Assembly (NCBI GenBank): GCA_004380135.1
Contig: QXCR01000105.1
Span: forward strand, 52,941 to 116,940
Origin: Stemphylium vesicarium
Taxonomy: Eukaryota > Ascomycota > Dothideomycetes > Pleosporales > Pleosporaceae
DNA length: 64,000 nt
Reading direction: 5' to 3'
A model generated the notes under the pieces. That model searched no databases and was not told where the DNA came from. It worked only from the letters and a program-made list of their open reading frames with translations. Made by a program: the position numbers and the translations under genes. Positions 32,653 to 45,918 of the stretch are shown here, in pieces. Positions within the stretch are counted from its first letter, which is position 1, and each line of letters begins with the position of its first letter.

Positions 32653-33682
32653 ATGTCTGTCGTTTCGCTTCTCGGCGTCGAGGTCAAGAACAACCCCGCG
32701 CGCTTTGACGAGCCGTACGAGTTTGAGATTACATTCGAGTGCCTAGAGCAACTACAAAAGGGTGAGCAGGCTCACTATTATTGTCTGCTGAGTTCGCTAA
32801 CAAAGCCCAGATCTTGAGTGGAAATTGACCTATGTCGGCTCTGCGACGTCGTGAGTACACTCGTCCCGCCACGCTGGCCTGATTGCCTCTAATTGATGTA
32901 GAAACGAGTATGATCAGGAACTTGACTCTGTCCTCGTCGGCCCGCTGCCAATTGGCGTCAACAAGTTCCAGTTCCGCGCCGATCCCCCGGACCTATCGCG
33001 TATCCCCAACAGCGAAATCATCGGCGTCACCGTCATCCTGCTGAGCTGCAGCTACGAAGAGCGCGAGTTCGTCCGTGTCGGATACTACGTGAACAACGAG
33101 TACACAGATGAGGCGCTCGCCTTAGACCCGCCCACCAAGCCCGTTATCGAAAAGGTGCAGAGGCAGATTCTTGCAGAGAAGCCGCGAGTCACCCGCTTTG
33201 CTATCAAATGGTAACCGCCCCCCATTCACAAAGACTTTTTTTTGCATGCGACTAACTGAACCAGGGACTCTGACGAGTCTGCACCACCCGAGTTCCCTCC
33301 TGAGCAGCCAGAGGCCGACCTCAACGCCGACGGAGACCAATACGGTATCGAAGAGGAGGAGGAGGAGGAAGAGGAGGGTGCCGAGGGTGAAGGCGTCGCT
33401 GCTGAGGGCGAGGATGCCGCCATGGCAGGCGCCGAAGATACGGCGGGCCCTGCCAATGACGACGACGCCGAGTCTGAGGCCGGTAGTGAGGAGATTGATA
33501 TTGAAGACTCAGAAGACGATGAGGAGGAAGAGGGCGAAGAGGGTGGAGACGATGACATGGAGATGGACGAGGCCGACTCCAACGCTCCCAGCGGTGACAA
33601 GCCAGCCCCTCAGCAACAGCCAGGAGGTACCGCACAACAGCAACAGCAACAACAACCGGGCGCAGATGTCATGGTTCACTAG
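32653..33682 (+). CDS. ASF1: Histone H3-H4 chaperone Asf1
   Basis: Exons 32653-32761, 32811-32850, 32902-33210 and 33265-33682 encode 291 residues. The N-terminal ~155 residues are the conserved immunoglobulin-like core: MSVVSLLGVEVKNNPARF, FEITFECLEQL, DLEWKLTYVGSA, VGPLPIGVNKFQF, IIGVTVILLSCSY, FVRVGYYVNNEY. The rest is a long acidic tail of Glu/Asp runs, ending with a poly-Gln stretch and MVH. Asf1 carries H3-H4 dimers to CAF-1 and HIR for nucleosome assembly in replication and transcription. All four exon joins preserve canonical Asf1 residues, so the model is secure. The Gln run is specific to the tail. Confidence 0.95.
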
Positions 33683-34788
33683 GGGCATGGTGCTGCCGCC
33701 GTCTGTTAGTCTTGTTCAGAACACGTATACATCTGGCACATAGTAGCCTTTACTCGCATGATGTAGTTCTCAACTTGTCATGAAATCTAAAAGTACGATT
33801 CCAATCATCTTGATGACTTGTCCACCCTTGTACAACGGCGATGCAGGCTGAGCGCTCGCTCAATGGTGAGCAGGAACGCATGCAGCCGCGCAAGCCAGCG
33901 CTGCGCCCGAATAGATGGCTACGTAAGACCTCATCTCCGCAAAAACCTCTACATGCCGTTCGACCCGGGGTTTTTATAGGTTGCGTCCATGGATGTGCAA
34001 AAATGCGACTCAAACGCGCCAAAAGTAGTGGCCCGGCGAAATGCATGTGCACAGCCTCCGGGAACTGGATGGCGCAGCAGTGATACCCAATCCGCAGAAC
34101 ATGGCCGACTTGCCATTTGCATTGAAACATTTATAGCTGATGTGCGCGCTGGGCGGATTCACGGCGACGTTATGAATGATGCAAGTCACCCCCAACTTGA
34201 TCCTCTGTTCGTGTCCCTGTGACCTTTTAAGTGTGCAGGTGTGCAAGCTTGAGGAGCTTGCTAGGACTTGACGTCAATCAACGCACCTTTCACATCCAGA
34301 ATCCTAGGAGCTCCGATTACTTCAGCGCCTGTTTCGAGAGCAAACGGTCCTCGCCGTCGTTTCGTGTCTCTCTCTCTCTCTCTCTCCCTCTTCTTCCTTC
34401 TCCCAGCCTAACCTCCCACCTGTGCCCTTGCTTGGACCTTTCGCCGCCGCCTTTCGCCATCAATAGTGCGCTCTGCGACAGCGTTACACTGAATACGACT
34501 ACGCAGGATCGCCCACTTTCTCGTATACGATACCCGCCAGATCGCAAGGGTCGCCGGATAGGTGGCACTTAGCGACAGCGATTCAGGGACGTACCCCACC
34601 AAAGTCTAGGTACGCTCATTTCCTGCTCCACGCGTCGCTCGGCATGCATGGCGACGTCCGGGACCGCTTCACGGTAGAGGGCCTTATATGGCGGGCGCCT
34701 GCATTGTATCCCGTCTCTCTTGGACAAGGGCTGACGCTAATTCCCCCAAGCATCAACAGCGCGTAGAACTTGACGTTCCTTTGATACC
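33683..34788. other. Intergenic region upstream of SKT5
   Basis: No gene supported. It contains the (TC)n tract at 34367-34386 and the SKT5 promoter. Confidence 0.5.
34367..34386 (+). repeat. (TC)10 microsatellite in the SKT5 promoter region
   Basis: Ten uninterrupted TC units about 400 bases before the SKT5 ATG; pyrimidine tracts are common in fungal promoters. Confidence 0.8.
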
Positions 34789-37587
34789 ATGAGCTACCAC
34801 CAAGGCCAACCCCAGCTAGGGGCTACTTTTGTGCCAGGAGGCTTCGATGACTATTATATGCCGGCTCCTTCGCCTGAAGTCATCTCGCCTGCGCCTCAGC
34901 GGTTCGTTCTAGCCCATCGCCGTGTGCAGGCTCTGAAATTGCGGCTGACGTAGTGTTGGCGGTAGGATAATGCCCGAAGTGCCCGAGAACATGCAGGAAA
35001 ACATCGCGCAGCTGGAGTTGGAAGCCAACGGTCCTCGTGGCACGAACGGCGCAATGTCTCCAATGCAGGGAGGCTACAATCAGTCACAGCAGAACTTCCC
35101 TCCGCGACAGCCGAGCTACGGCAACGAGCTGCCCGCGCATAATGACCAGTGGCCAGCCCGACAAGCAAGCATCTCCTCTGCCTTTCGACAGCCGCCAAAC
35201 GTGCAGCCTCAGCCTGTGCAACAGCAGCAGCCCTCGCACGACTATAATCAATTCGCACAGAGCAACGACTCTCCCAATTTCTCTCCCTTTCCTAAGCTTC
35301 CGAACAGACCGCCGAACGTGCCTCCGTCCGACGATGAGAAGGAAGCAGTCTTGGAAAATGCCCGCCTGCCAGTCCTCAACTCCAACGACCCCGAGATGCA
35401 GCTGGCTTGGGCACAAGATGCGCTGCAATATGTAGACGCAGCGCAATTGCACGAGCAGCGCATATCGGAGATTCAAGGTGCGAGGCCGGCAACACCGCAA
35501 GTGGAACACCAGCTACGCTTAGATGCCATGAATGTTGTCTCGTTCCTGGCAGACCAGCACCATCCGAAGGCAACATTTATGCGAGGAATGTGGCTGGAGT
35601 TTGGCAAGTTCGGGATGCGGGCAGATAAAAAGGAGGCGTTCCGATGCTACTCCCGTGCGGCGGCAAAGGGGTATTCTAGAGCAGAGTACCGCATGGGCAT
35701 GCAATTCGAGCAGTCAAACGACCCCATCAAGGCCTTACAAAACTACAAAGCTGGTGCGGAACAGGGCGACTCGGCCTCAAACTATCGCCTTGGTATGATG
35801 ACGCTCCTCGGACAGCATGGCCAACCTCAGGACTTCGCCCGTGGCGTCCAGCTCATTAGACTAGCTGCGGCTACTGCCGACGAGAACGCTCCCCAGGGTG
35901 CTTACGTCCTGGGTATGCTTCAGGCGCGTGAACTTCCACAGATCAATGTCCCCGAGGCGTTTCTGCCTTATGACGAACGAGGTGCACGCCAAAACATCGA
36001 GAAGGCCGCGTACCTTGGATTTGCAAAGGCGCAGCTCAAGATGGGGTCTGCCTATGAGCTTTGCAGCTTAGGCTGCGAGTTCAATCCTACGTTATCATTA
36101 CACTACAACGCGCTCGCGTCTAGGCAAGGTGAGCCCGAAGCAGACATGGCTATTAGCAAATGGTTCCTTTGCGGACACGAAGGAGAGTTCAACAAGAACG
36201 AAGAGCTGGCATACCAATACGCGGAACGCGCAGCGGCAGCGGGCCTCGCAACTGCAGAGTTCGCCATGGGCTACTTCCATGAGATTGGGATGAATGTTCA
36301 AGTCAATCTCGACAAAGCGCTTGAATGGTACGAGAAGGCTGAGAAGAACGGCAACAAAGACGCGACTGCACGCATAGAGAGTATATCGAAATTGTCGCGG
36401 ACCTTGTCAAAGAAGGATCATGAGAATGTCGCAATTAACATGATCAAGTCAAAACACGGCTCCATGCGAGGGCAGCGGCCAGCAAGGCTCCAGAAAGGCC
36501 ATGCACCCATGCCGTCAATCAGCGATGTGAGCCCATCTGACTACGGTGCGGACTCGCCTGCCACTCCTGGAGGAGGCCGACCGCCGGGTCGAGGCGATAG
36601 TACGACACCCTATCCTATGTCTGATCAACCCCCCACGGTCTCGAACCCGCCCATGTCGGCACCGTACGACCGCCCGTCGACAGCAGCACCTTACCCCATG
36701 GACAATGGCCCTCCCCGCCTGGGTCAGCAACGGCCAACCATGGCTGGAGGATTTGCGCCAGAAGTCAGAGCGTCCAGCGCGCGACCAACATCGTCGGCCT
36801 TCAATATTAACCCCAACGTATTTCCACCAAACGATCCTTATGGGCGTGGCAGCCCACGGCCGGGCCCTGACATGGGACCGATGCCAATGCGACCTCATAC
36901 CAGCGTAGACAATATGGGCCCAGGACGGGGTGGACGTACTTCCAGCATGGGTCGTGGCACGCCGCTACCACCAGGAGGGCCAGGAAGCTACAGGCAACCT
37001 GGAGGACCAAGCGCTCAGCGTCCAGAGATGCACAATCGTCCGTCGTCGACGCAACCTCCAGATGTCGGATACAGTGCTCCAGATGGGCGGCACAAGCTGC
37101 AGAAGCAGACAGGCGCACCTCTTATGAAAGCGCCCACATTGCCTGATATCGGCTATGTCGCACCTCTTGAGCCCCGTCAACACACCCGCCCTTCCACGGT
37201 ACAGCCCGGTCAAGAGAGTAGGACGTCTTCGCGGATTGATAGACCTGGCAGCGCGACGCCGGGCCAAGGCTCGCGCCCATCATCACGGCCTGGATCAGCT
37301 GGTCGGCCCAGCGGATACGACAACATGCCCAAGCCTAATAGGGTGCAAACTTTGCAGCAACAGCCACAGCAGCAACCACCTAAGCCAGCGCCGGCTCAGC
37401 CAAACAAGCCGACTACGCCCACTCCGCCTAGTAAGCCTGCATCATCTGCTTCTCCTGCCCCAGGAAAGGGACCAAAGACGTTCGACGAAATGGGTATTGG
37501 TCAGGCACCCAAGGATAGTGATTGTGTAAGTTTACGCCGCCTTCTCGCTGGAGACACGACACTAATGTGCAATAGGTCGTTATGTAG
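34789..37587 (+). CDS. SKT5: Skt5/Chs4-type activator of chitin synthase, with CaaX box
   Basis: Exons 34789-34901, 34966-37525 and 37576-37587 encode 894 residues. A Gln/Pro-rich N terminus is followed by about seven Sel1-like repeats (from about residue 190; for example KEAFRCYSRAAAKGYSRAEY, DKALEWYEKAEKNG), then a long Pro/Gly/Ser-rich disordered half. The last exon is only 12 bases and changes the end to DSDCVVM, a CaaX prenylation box like the CVIM of yeast Chs4. Skt5/Chs4 binds and activates class IV chitin synthase (Chs3) at septa and anchors it through the bud-neck or septation machinery. Without the last splice, the frame reads about 35 unrelated residues and the CaaX is lost. Confidence 0.9.
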
Positions 37588-38192
37588 AGTAAGCAGTATC
37601 TGGATGGGGAGTTGTCGAGTAAATTTTGCATAGCGGGTTATTTTGTGCTTGTGGCCGTGCATAGTCGTGGGCAGTCGCAGTATAGACGTTCCATATACCC
37701 TCTTAAACCACATGAAGCGGCGTTTCAGTATAGACCAATTGAAAGTACACAAGGGTATATGTAATTAGTTGGAGTGATCGTGGTCGTTCTTTTGTGGAAA
37801 TTAACGTGTGCTGCAGCGTACCTAGGTATGCATTCCAAGCTTTTTCGTGTGTGACGCGAGACACGCGCTATCACGTGTCACGGAGTATGCAGTCCTTGAC
37901 AACCCCTTCCCTTTGTTGCATGTTTTGGATTTTGGAGCACAAATCCAGTAGCGGTCGGTGATCCTGTGATAATTCCTGGGTAGTTCGGGTTAGATTGAAG
38001 GTGTTCACGATACAAACCAAACCGCAGCAGTGAATCTGCCCACAGCAAGGCGCTAGCGTGGTTCCTGATCGCTTTAGTGGGGAAGGAGCGCGTTCCGAAC
38101 TACCTCACCCGCAACGTTCGACGGGCCCTTGGGCGTGCACGCCACCATCACCACCACCAAATTTTCTCTGCACAACTCCAGCAATCACACCG
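37588..38192. other. Intergenic region between SKT5 and SMC6
   Basis: No gene seen; SKT5 3' UTR and SMC6 promoter. Confidence 0.5.
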
Positions 38193-41100
38193 ATGGCGGC
38201 GGTCATGTCGGCCAAGCGCCCGCGCGCTCCTACCGTTGGCATCGACTCGAGTGGGATAGGCCATGGCAGTCGCGTACGTCGACCGTCTTAGATGCGACTG
38301 TACTCTGAACTGACATGACACAGAACAAGCGGCCTCGCCAATCCGAGCCAGACAGCAGTAATGAATCTTCAGATGACGACCGATCCGACGCAGCGAGCAG
38401 CGACGATAGTTCAGACCAAGAGGCCGAACAAACCCGGAACGCACAGGAAGCATGGGCGACACAACAGGTGCAAAAGGAGCGGCAAGAGACTGCAAACAGG
38501 CAGAATATCGCCACTGATTCTGGAATCATTGAGGAAATCCAGTGCATCAACTTCATGTGCCATGAGCATCTGACGGTAACCCTGGGGCCACTGATCAATT
38601 TCATTATTGGGCACAATGGCAGCGGCAAGAGCGCCGTGCTCACTGCCCTTACCATCTGCCTGGGTGGAAAGGCTGCGGCAACAAATCGCGCTCAGAATCT
38701 CAAGAGTCTGATCAAGGAAGGCAAAGACCACGCATCTGTCACTGTCAAGATCAAGAATCAAGGGCCACTCGCATACAAACCAGCGCAATATGGCGACTCA
38801 ATCATCGTCGAACGGCACTTCAGCAGGTCCGGAACTTCCGGCTTCAAGCTCAAGGACCAGAATAACAAGCTTGTTACGAACAAGAAGGCGGAACTTGAGG
38901 ACATATTGGACGCTTTCTCTATGCAGATCGACAACCCCATGAACGTCCTGACACAGGACATGGCGAGACAGTTCCTCAATCACTCTACCCCAAAAGACAA
39001 GTATAGATTCTTCTTGCAAGGCACGCAGCTTGAGAACTTGAACAGAGACTATCAACAGATCGAGCAGTCCTTGGAGGTGATGAACGCGAGGGCCGAAGTC
39101 AAGGAGGCCGATTTAGGCGTTCTGAGACGTCAGATGGTGGACCTGGAAAACAAAGCTCGGCGGGCTCAGATGCTGGAGCAGATGAGAGCCAAGGAGGCGG
39201 TCATCGCGAAACAGGCTGCATGGGCCACTGTCGAGGAGCAGGAAAAAGAAGTGGCAGACTCAGAAAACGCAGTCGCGGACACTCAGGCTGCAATACTGGA
39301 ACGACAACGGAAGGTAGACGAGGCAGATCAGCGCTATGAGCAGGCAGATCATGCCCACGAGGCCGCCAAGCAAAGAATTACGGAGATTACGAACGAAATG
39401 GAACCCGCGAATCAGCTCGCAGACGAGGCCAAGGCAAAGTTCGATGAGGTCAAAGCAAAGCTCAAGCAACTTCAATCCGACGAACGGCAAGCTCGAAGCG
39501 AGATCTCGGCTAAGAAATCAGAAGTGGCAAAATACCAAGCACAAATCGAACAACATCAACAACGACAGACCCAAGCCGACAATGGTCTGTACGCGGAGAA
39601 GGTCCGTGAGCGTGATGAAGCCAAGACACAGTGTGACATAGCCAGGGAAGCGTACGAAAATCATGATAAAGGCCTTCTACCCCTACAAGATCAGCTCAAA
39701 GCGGCCCAAAAAGAGCAGATGTCAGCCGATGCAAAGGTGAAAAAGGCACGCGATGACGAGAGGCGCATCCGCAATGTCATTTCCAGTCTAAGAGGAGGAC
39801 AACGTGACTGGGTGGATTCTTATCAGAACCCTGCCAAATTAAAGACGTTACTTAACGCGATCAAGTCGGAACGTAGGTTTCAAGAACCGCCGGTGGGGCC
39901 TATGGGCCGTCACGTAAAATTGCTCAATCCGAAATGGGCTCGAATCTTGGAGAAGCAATTTGGTCAAGTGCTCAACAGTTTCGTCGTTACTACCAAACAA
40001 GACCAAACTACGCTATCCGCATTGATGAAGCGGGTAGGTTGGTATGTACTACCTTTCCAGGGTTGCAGGTGATGCTAATTGTTTCAGGATCGCCCCAATC
40101 TATATTGGCAACAGGAGTCCCATCAATACAGCGAACAACGAACCCGCTAGGGAGCTGTTGACATGGATGAGAGTGTTGACGGTATGTACAAGTTGTACAA
40201 ATTCTAAAGGGCAGTTATCTAAGTTGAATATAGATTGACGACGACCTTGTTCGGAATCAGCTGATCATCAACCAATCAATCGAGCAAACAGTGCTGATCG
40301 AGAACATGAACGAAGGCTCCCGGTTCATGCACGCCCGCGGACCCCCAACCAAGAATGTCAGGATGTGTTTCACATTTGCGGATGGCGATACACGAAAAGG
40401 CCGAGTTATCAACTTCACCGGCAATGGCGGAACCAATGATAGCCCTATCGGAGAGTTCTTGGGAAACCTGCGCATGCAGGTAGATCAAGATGCTCAGATC
40501 AGGTAAGGGTAACACCGACTTCTCCTGAATGTCCTACTAAGCGATCGTATAGAGAGGAAGAAGCTCGCCTAGCTCAGACTGAGCGGGAAGTGCAGAGCCT
40601 TACAGAAGTTTCCACACAGTTGCGAACTCAGGTCAATGCTTGTCAAAGCAGGTTGCGTGACCACGAACGCCAAAAGAGAGCGCTCAAGATTGCCCTGCAG
40701 CATGCTTCTGACAACTTGGATCGACTTGAAGGTGAGCTGAGTGAGGCTACTCCAGATGCCGCAGCCATTGAGGTGGCTGAAGAAGCGCTGGAGACGGCGA
40801 AAACCGAATTTACACGTCTGGATGGTTTTTTTGAAGACTTGCAACTGCGGAAATACGAACTGAACGCAGAGAATCGGAACAACAAGCTTGAGATGGAGGA
40901 GGCACAGAGATTCGTCGAAGACCTTAGGTTCAAGCTCGAAAAAGCGCAATCGACGGTCCGCAAGTTCCAGAGTACGCGGGAAGATGAGCTCAAGGCAAAG
41001 AACGACGCTATCACCAAGGTTGCCAGAGCACAAGACATCCTTGAGGAATGGCAAAAGCAAGCCGAAAGCAATCGGCAAGAATTGGAAAGAGTGATTGAGG

Positions 41101-41925
41101 GCGCTCAGGCAGTCTGCGAAGAGCGTGTCCCTGTCCCTGAAGGAAGAGATTCCAATGCGCTTGCTCAGATGTTGGCAAAACTGCAGGCGACTAGACAGGC
41201 AACCGAAAAAGAACTTGGCGGATCGCAAGACGAGCTACTACGAGCGGCCAATGAAGCAAAGAGGATGCACAAGGATGCCATGGAGGACTTTGAGAGTATC
41301 AAGGACTTGCGCAATCAACTCATCACTACTCTGACAAATCGACGCAACCGATGGAAGCAGTTCAGATCAGGTATCTCTGTCCGAGCACGCGTTACTTTCA
41401 ACTACCTCCTGAGCGAGCGGAAGTTCAGAGGTACGTTGAGTATCGACCACCAAAAAGCTCTCCTCGACATTCATGTAAGTTCGGCTAAGGCCTTGGGTTG
41501 GCTGAGTTACTAATTTTCAAAGGTCCAACCGGATATCATGGAGCGAAGCGGAGACGGCAGGCAAACGAAGACGCTGTCTGGTGGCGAGAAATCCTACTCG
41601 ACCGTGTGCCTCTTACTCTCACTCTGGGATGCCATGGGCTCCCCTATCCGATGTCTCGATGAATTGTAAGCTTACCTGTTTTTTTGTTATTTTTTTGCGT
41701 TCTGTTGCACCAACTAACAGGTTCAGTGACGTTTTCATGGACAGCGTGAACCGCGAGCGGAGCATGCACATGATCATCCAAGCTGCTCGACGCTCCATCG
41801 GTCGGCAGTTCATCTTCATTACTCCGCAGTCAATGAGCAATGTCAACCAGACATCCGACGTCAAGATCATCAAGATGACTGACCCCGAGCGCGGACAAAC
41901 GGCTCTGAATCTAAGTCGAGGTTGA
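38193..41925 (+). CDS. SMC6: Structural maintenance of chromosomes protein 6
   Basis: Seven exons, 38193-38273, 38324-40041, 40088-40181, 40234-40502, 40553-41474, 41523-41665 and 41727-41925, give 1141 residues, the usual Smc6 length. An acidic N-terminal tail precedes INFMCHEHLTVTLGP and the Walker A box GHNGSGKSAVLTAL. A coiled coil follows, then the hinge (RVGWIAPIYIGN across intron 2, later SRFMHARGPPTKNV), a second coiled coil, the ABC signature LSGGEKSYSTVCLLLSLW and Walker B CLDEFDVFMD, rebuilt across intron 6. Smc6 pairs with Smc5 and Nse proteins in a SUMO-ligase-linked complex for recombination and repair. The donor of intron 2 and acceptor of intron 6 were chosen because they restore canonical motifs. 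Confidence 0.93.
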
Positions 41926-42443
41926 GGAGGGTTTGGACCCATGTATGGCGTGGTTGATGGGCGTTTTTCTGGGCACGGAGTTTATCCATAGGTATACCCA
42001 CTCGGTCAGGTGTTGAACAATTTTACTTTGGTGAAGGAACATGTCGTACCCATCCACATGCTTGAGATGTTTGGAGCGGAAAGTATCAAGCGAGACATGA
42101 GAAGAAATTCGTTTAGTACTCAGAGGTTTATTTCCCCGTCTTTTCTGGACGCGCAAAATGCACCTGGCGCAATGTGAGGCGTAGTGGCGGCGCAAGCGGC
42201 GGTTGCACAGGAAACGGGCTTGATGTGGAAAGGCAGGGCGGATGTGCACCGGGATAAACCAGGGTCTCTTGGCCGTCCACGTCGATTGGCAGGACCAACA
42301 CACAACACACAACTTCACGGCGCTCGCACACCTCATGCACATGCACATGCACGAGCCGTATTGCCGTGCTGTTCTTGCGCCTGGCTCTCGACCTTCCCTA
42401 GGGAGCTTGTATGCCTCCAAGTAGTGCCGGACTCCCCCCAACC
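41926..42443. other. Intergenic region between SMC6 and the F-box gene
   Basis: A long minus-strand frame (41911-42465) overlaps the SMC6 end and the next promoter, but shows no domain. No gene seen. Confidence 0.5.
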
Positions 42444-45349
42444 ATGGCCGACTCCCCACTCTCATCGCCCGGCACTCCCAGGACTGGGTCGCCGTTGCCC
42501 TCGGACGGGGATTTCGCTCGCTCCCTCTCGCTCTCGCAGGACGATGCGCAACCTTTGGGCGGCGCCCAAGGTCAGAATGATGATGTGTGGGCGGCTACCC
42601 CAGCGCCCGGTACGGTGAAGGCGACGGCATCAGCATCAGCTGAGCAGGTGACGATAGCAAAGGGCAAAGAGAAGGCCGCAAAGAGCCCACTAAAGCTGTT
42701 GGATCTGCCCATGGACATCCTGAAAGAAATCATTCACCAGGTGAGTAGCGCTGATACGGGCGCTGCGCCCATACGTGTGTCCTGGTAGCGGGGGGGAAGA
42801 TGTTAACCACGCACTCAACAGCTTCCACACACGAACGACCTCACATCGTTATGTCTCTGCCACTCTGCCCTCCATCGCCTTACGATACCGTGCATATATT
42901 CCCGCTTCGACATTGTGTGGCCCGACGAGAGCACCCACAATGAGCCACGCGCCGGCGTAGACGCCCTCACGTACGGTCTGGCGACGCTTGTCATGGGCGA
43001 TGACTGCTTCCCCCACCAGAACCGCTTAAGATTACAAGGGCAAACGCCCACGGCACTGCTAAGGACCGCCGCCAACCCATACCCCGTCCCGCAACGTCGA
43101 TTCGGAAACTACTACGGACAATTCACAAAGAAATTCTCGCTGGGCAACGGCCCGCAAGCATGGGTCCAGGAGTACATGATCACAAAGGAGGGTGGGAAGA
43201 TGCTGGGCACATTGGTAGCGCTTGCCATTGCGCGCATGGTCAACCTTGAGACATTCGTGTGGGACATGCCGACGGGTGTGCTGCGTGATGTCTGGCTCGC
43301 GCTATCGAGCCTCGCTCACCGGAGCGACGGTGAAGAGTGCCGTCTTGACCGACTCTGGATTCGATGGCACGACAACACCATCGATGCGCCTGTTCCCCCG
43401 CCAGCACCGCCCATGATTCTCAACAATCAAAACCTACCCCCTCCCCCGAACACCACACACCCGAGCGGCCTTGGCACTGTGCAGGCACCCATCGTTGTCG
43501 TCCCGCCATACGCGCCCAGCAGCATGTCTGCACTAGATCGAGTCGAACACCCCACATTCTCTGCAATCCCTGCGTTAAAGAGTTTGAGCGTTTTGGACAT
43601 CGACGAATTGCCCTATCTCGATGAAATGAGCATCCTGATCGCAAGATCACAGAAGAAACTTCGCGAACTCCGCATTGGTATTGCTGCGCATGCACAACAA
43701 CGGGACTGGGTAACCGTATGGGAGGGTGAAGGCCTGCAGCAGGTCGACCACAACGCGACGACGACGGCAGCATGTTCAATAGGCGAGAAGAGGCTGGGAG
43801 GCGTTCTGGGCATTCTCGTGGGACGTATACACAATATGCGCCATTCAGAAGAGCCCCCGTCCCAGAAGCCAGGCGCTACAGGCGTTACAGAGCGGTCAGT
43901 CGAAGCGACCCCAATCAAATCGGCTGCGTCCTTGCCTCTGCCTTCCATAGCCTCGCTCTCTTTGCATGAACGCGAAGCCGACCAGGACGTGGATCACTTC
44001 GGTAACCCAATGGATGAGACGTCTATGACGGAGGGCATAAGTCTGTTCAACGAGAACCAGCCTGTTGGTGCTGAACATATTTCACAATCGGCACCCGTTG
44101 AGAAGTCAATCTCGAAGTCGCGCACATCCTCGTCACCCAATGGCCAGGCTAATCGTGAGCGAGACTCATCTCGGGAGCCTGCGGAGTCTCTGTTGACCGG
44201 CAAGCTGAAGCTTGAAGTCTTGGAACTGGAGCGCGTTCCCCTCTCGGTACCCGTGCTGCGCAGAGCGTTTGACTGGTCTATCCTGTCTACACTGACTCTT
44301 CTGCACTGCAGCAATCACGAACAACTATGGAAGATTCTCCGTAGGACGTATACCCCTCGCTCCGCCTATCCTGGTTCGCCGTCGTCATCGAAAGCCTACA
44401 AAGCTTCATACACTCTACGATCTGAATACCAGCTGAACCTCAAGCGGATCCATACCAACACGGTCTCACCATCACTCATCTCTTTCCTGAAGGAAACTTT
44501 GGCACCTAACAGTCTGGAGGTTCTGTTCCTCCAAGAGGGTCGATCGTATTCATCTACGGTGACAGTAGATGCGATATACAAAGGACCGATGAAGAGACAC
44601 CGAGCCAGTCTGAAGAAGTTGATGATTGACAGCGGAGAAAAGGGACCGGATGGGCATACAACTACAAGTTCAAGATGGAGACGGTGGATGCTAAATCGGG
44701 AAATCCTGACCTTCATAACCAGTGGTCGCATGAACAGCCTGCGAGAACTCGCGGTGTCTATCGACTACAAAGATTGGGTATGTAACACTTGCTCTTGTAT
44801 TTCAGCGACTCGGCTAACATTAGGCAGCATCATTTCCTCCAGCGTCTTCCATACATCCCCCACATCCGCTCACTTTACATACCCTTCATCGCCGACCACG
44901 CTCATGGGAGCAACATCGACCCACGCGAGCTCGCCTATCAAATTCTTGACATTGTACATTTACGGCCGGAGATTGAACTCTGCTACATGGGTCTGTCTAC
45001 GAAGTGCTTCGAGATCCTCGAGAACCGACCGTCGAACTATGACTTACGTCATGACGGGATGCATGCCGATGGTAGTGGCTCTGCATATGCTACGCATGAC
45101 CCTATGCTATCTGATGACGAGAGCGAAGCTACAGAGGATGACGATGACGATAGCATGGATGAGGGCGCAGCACCAACCGGAGGCGATGAAACAGAGAGCG
45201 ACGTCAGCGATGAAGCGGAAGCGGAAAGCGACGATGAGTCATTCATACAAGACTCGCAGAAGGGACCAAAACTCAGGGTCAGAGAGATTCTTTTCTATGA
45301 GGAACGAGTGGAGGCTTTCAGAAGACGACATGGCGTGCTAAGACCATAA
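42444..45349 (+). CDS. Large F-box protein
   Basis: Exons 42444-42740, 42822-44777 and 44828-45349 give 924 residues; an in-frame ATG at 42411 would add 11, but 42444 (ACCATGGCC) has the better context. The F-box is split by intron 1: LKLLDLPMDILKEIIHQ, then LPHTNDLTSLCLCHSALHRL. Leu-rich segments follow (LKSLSVLDIDELPYLDEM; LRELRIGIAAHA; LEVLELERVPLSVPVLRRAF), consistent with a substrate-binding solenoid with disordered Ser/Pro inserts. The C-terminal region has a strongly acidic stretch (DDESEATEDDDDDSMDEG) before a conserved-looking basic end. Likely an SCF substrate adaptor; the target is unknown. Confidence 0.8.
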
Positions 45350-45918
45350 CGCAGACGAGACGACGATACGGGTGTTAACTATTGCTGCGAGCATTTTATG
45401 CGAATTGGAATCATGATGGACACGGTGCAGGATGGCGTATACGGTAGATATCCTTGATCATTTTTCATGTTAGCATGGTCTTAGGGCCTAGGATCTGGGG
45501 AAATGGAAGCGTAGCACGGCGGGAAGCCTTTTCAGATTCATGCAGTAGTAAACTCTGCGAATGCTAAATCTATCTGATGGTAAAAACTCCATTATTCTTC
45601 GCCAAGTGAGTCTGTTTTTGGTTACTCGATGCTGCCACAGTACCCCGCTGCCATGGTATGTTGGATGAAGAGAGCAACGACACGTGAATACGCGTTGTAC
45701 CTGGCCCGAGCTTCTGGTACGATCGCGACTCTTGCGAAGGCGGGTCAAGCAGTAGGCCCTACGACCACAGCCCAAGAAATCAGATAGTGAGGGAAGATTT
45801 AATAACAGGTTCATACACGGTATATCACTCGCTGGTCACCCGCTTATGAAGCCGTCGACGTCTCATCGCGAACGCAACAGTAAACAATCGCACAGCGGGG
45901 CTCCGCAGCACCTCCGCT
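45350..45918. other. Intergenic region upstream of APC2
   Basis: No gene seen. Confidence 0.5.

Noticed and set aside
41911..42465. 184-codon minus-strand frame
   Set aside because: It overlaps the SMC6 3' end and the promoter of the F-box gene; no motif.
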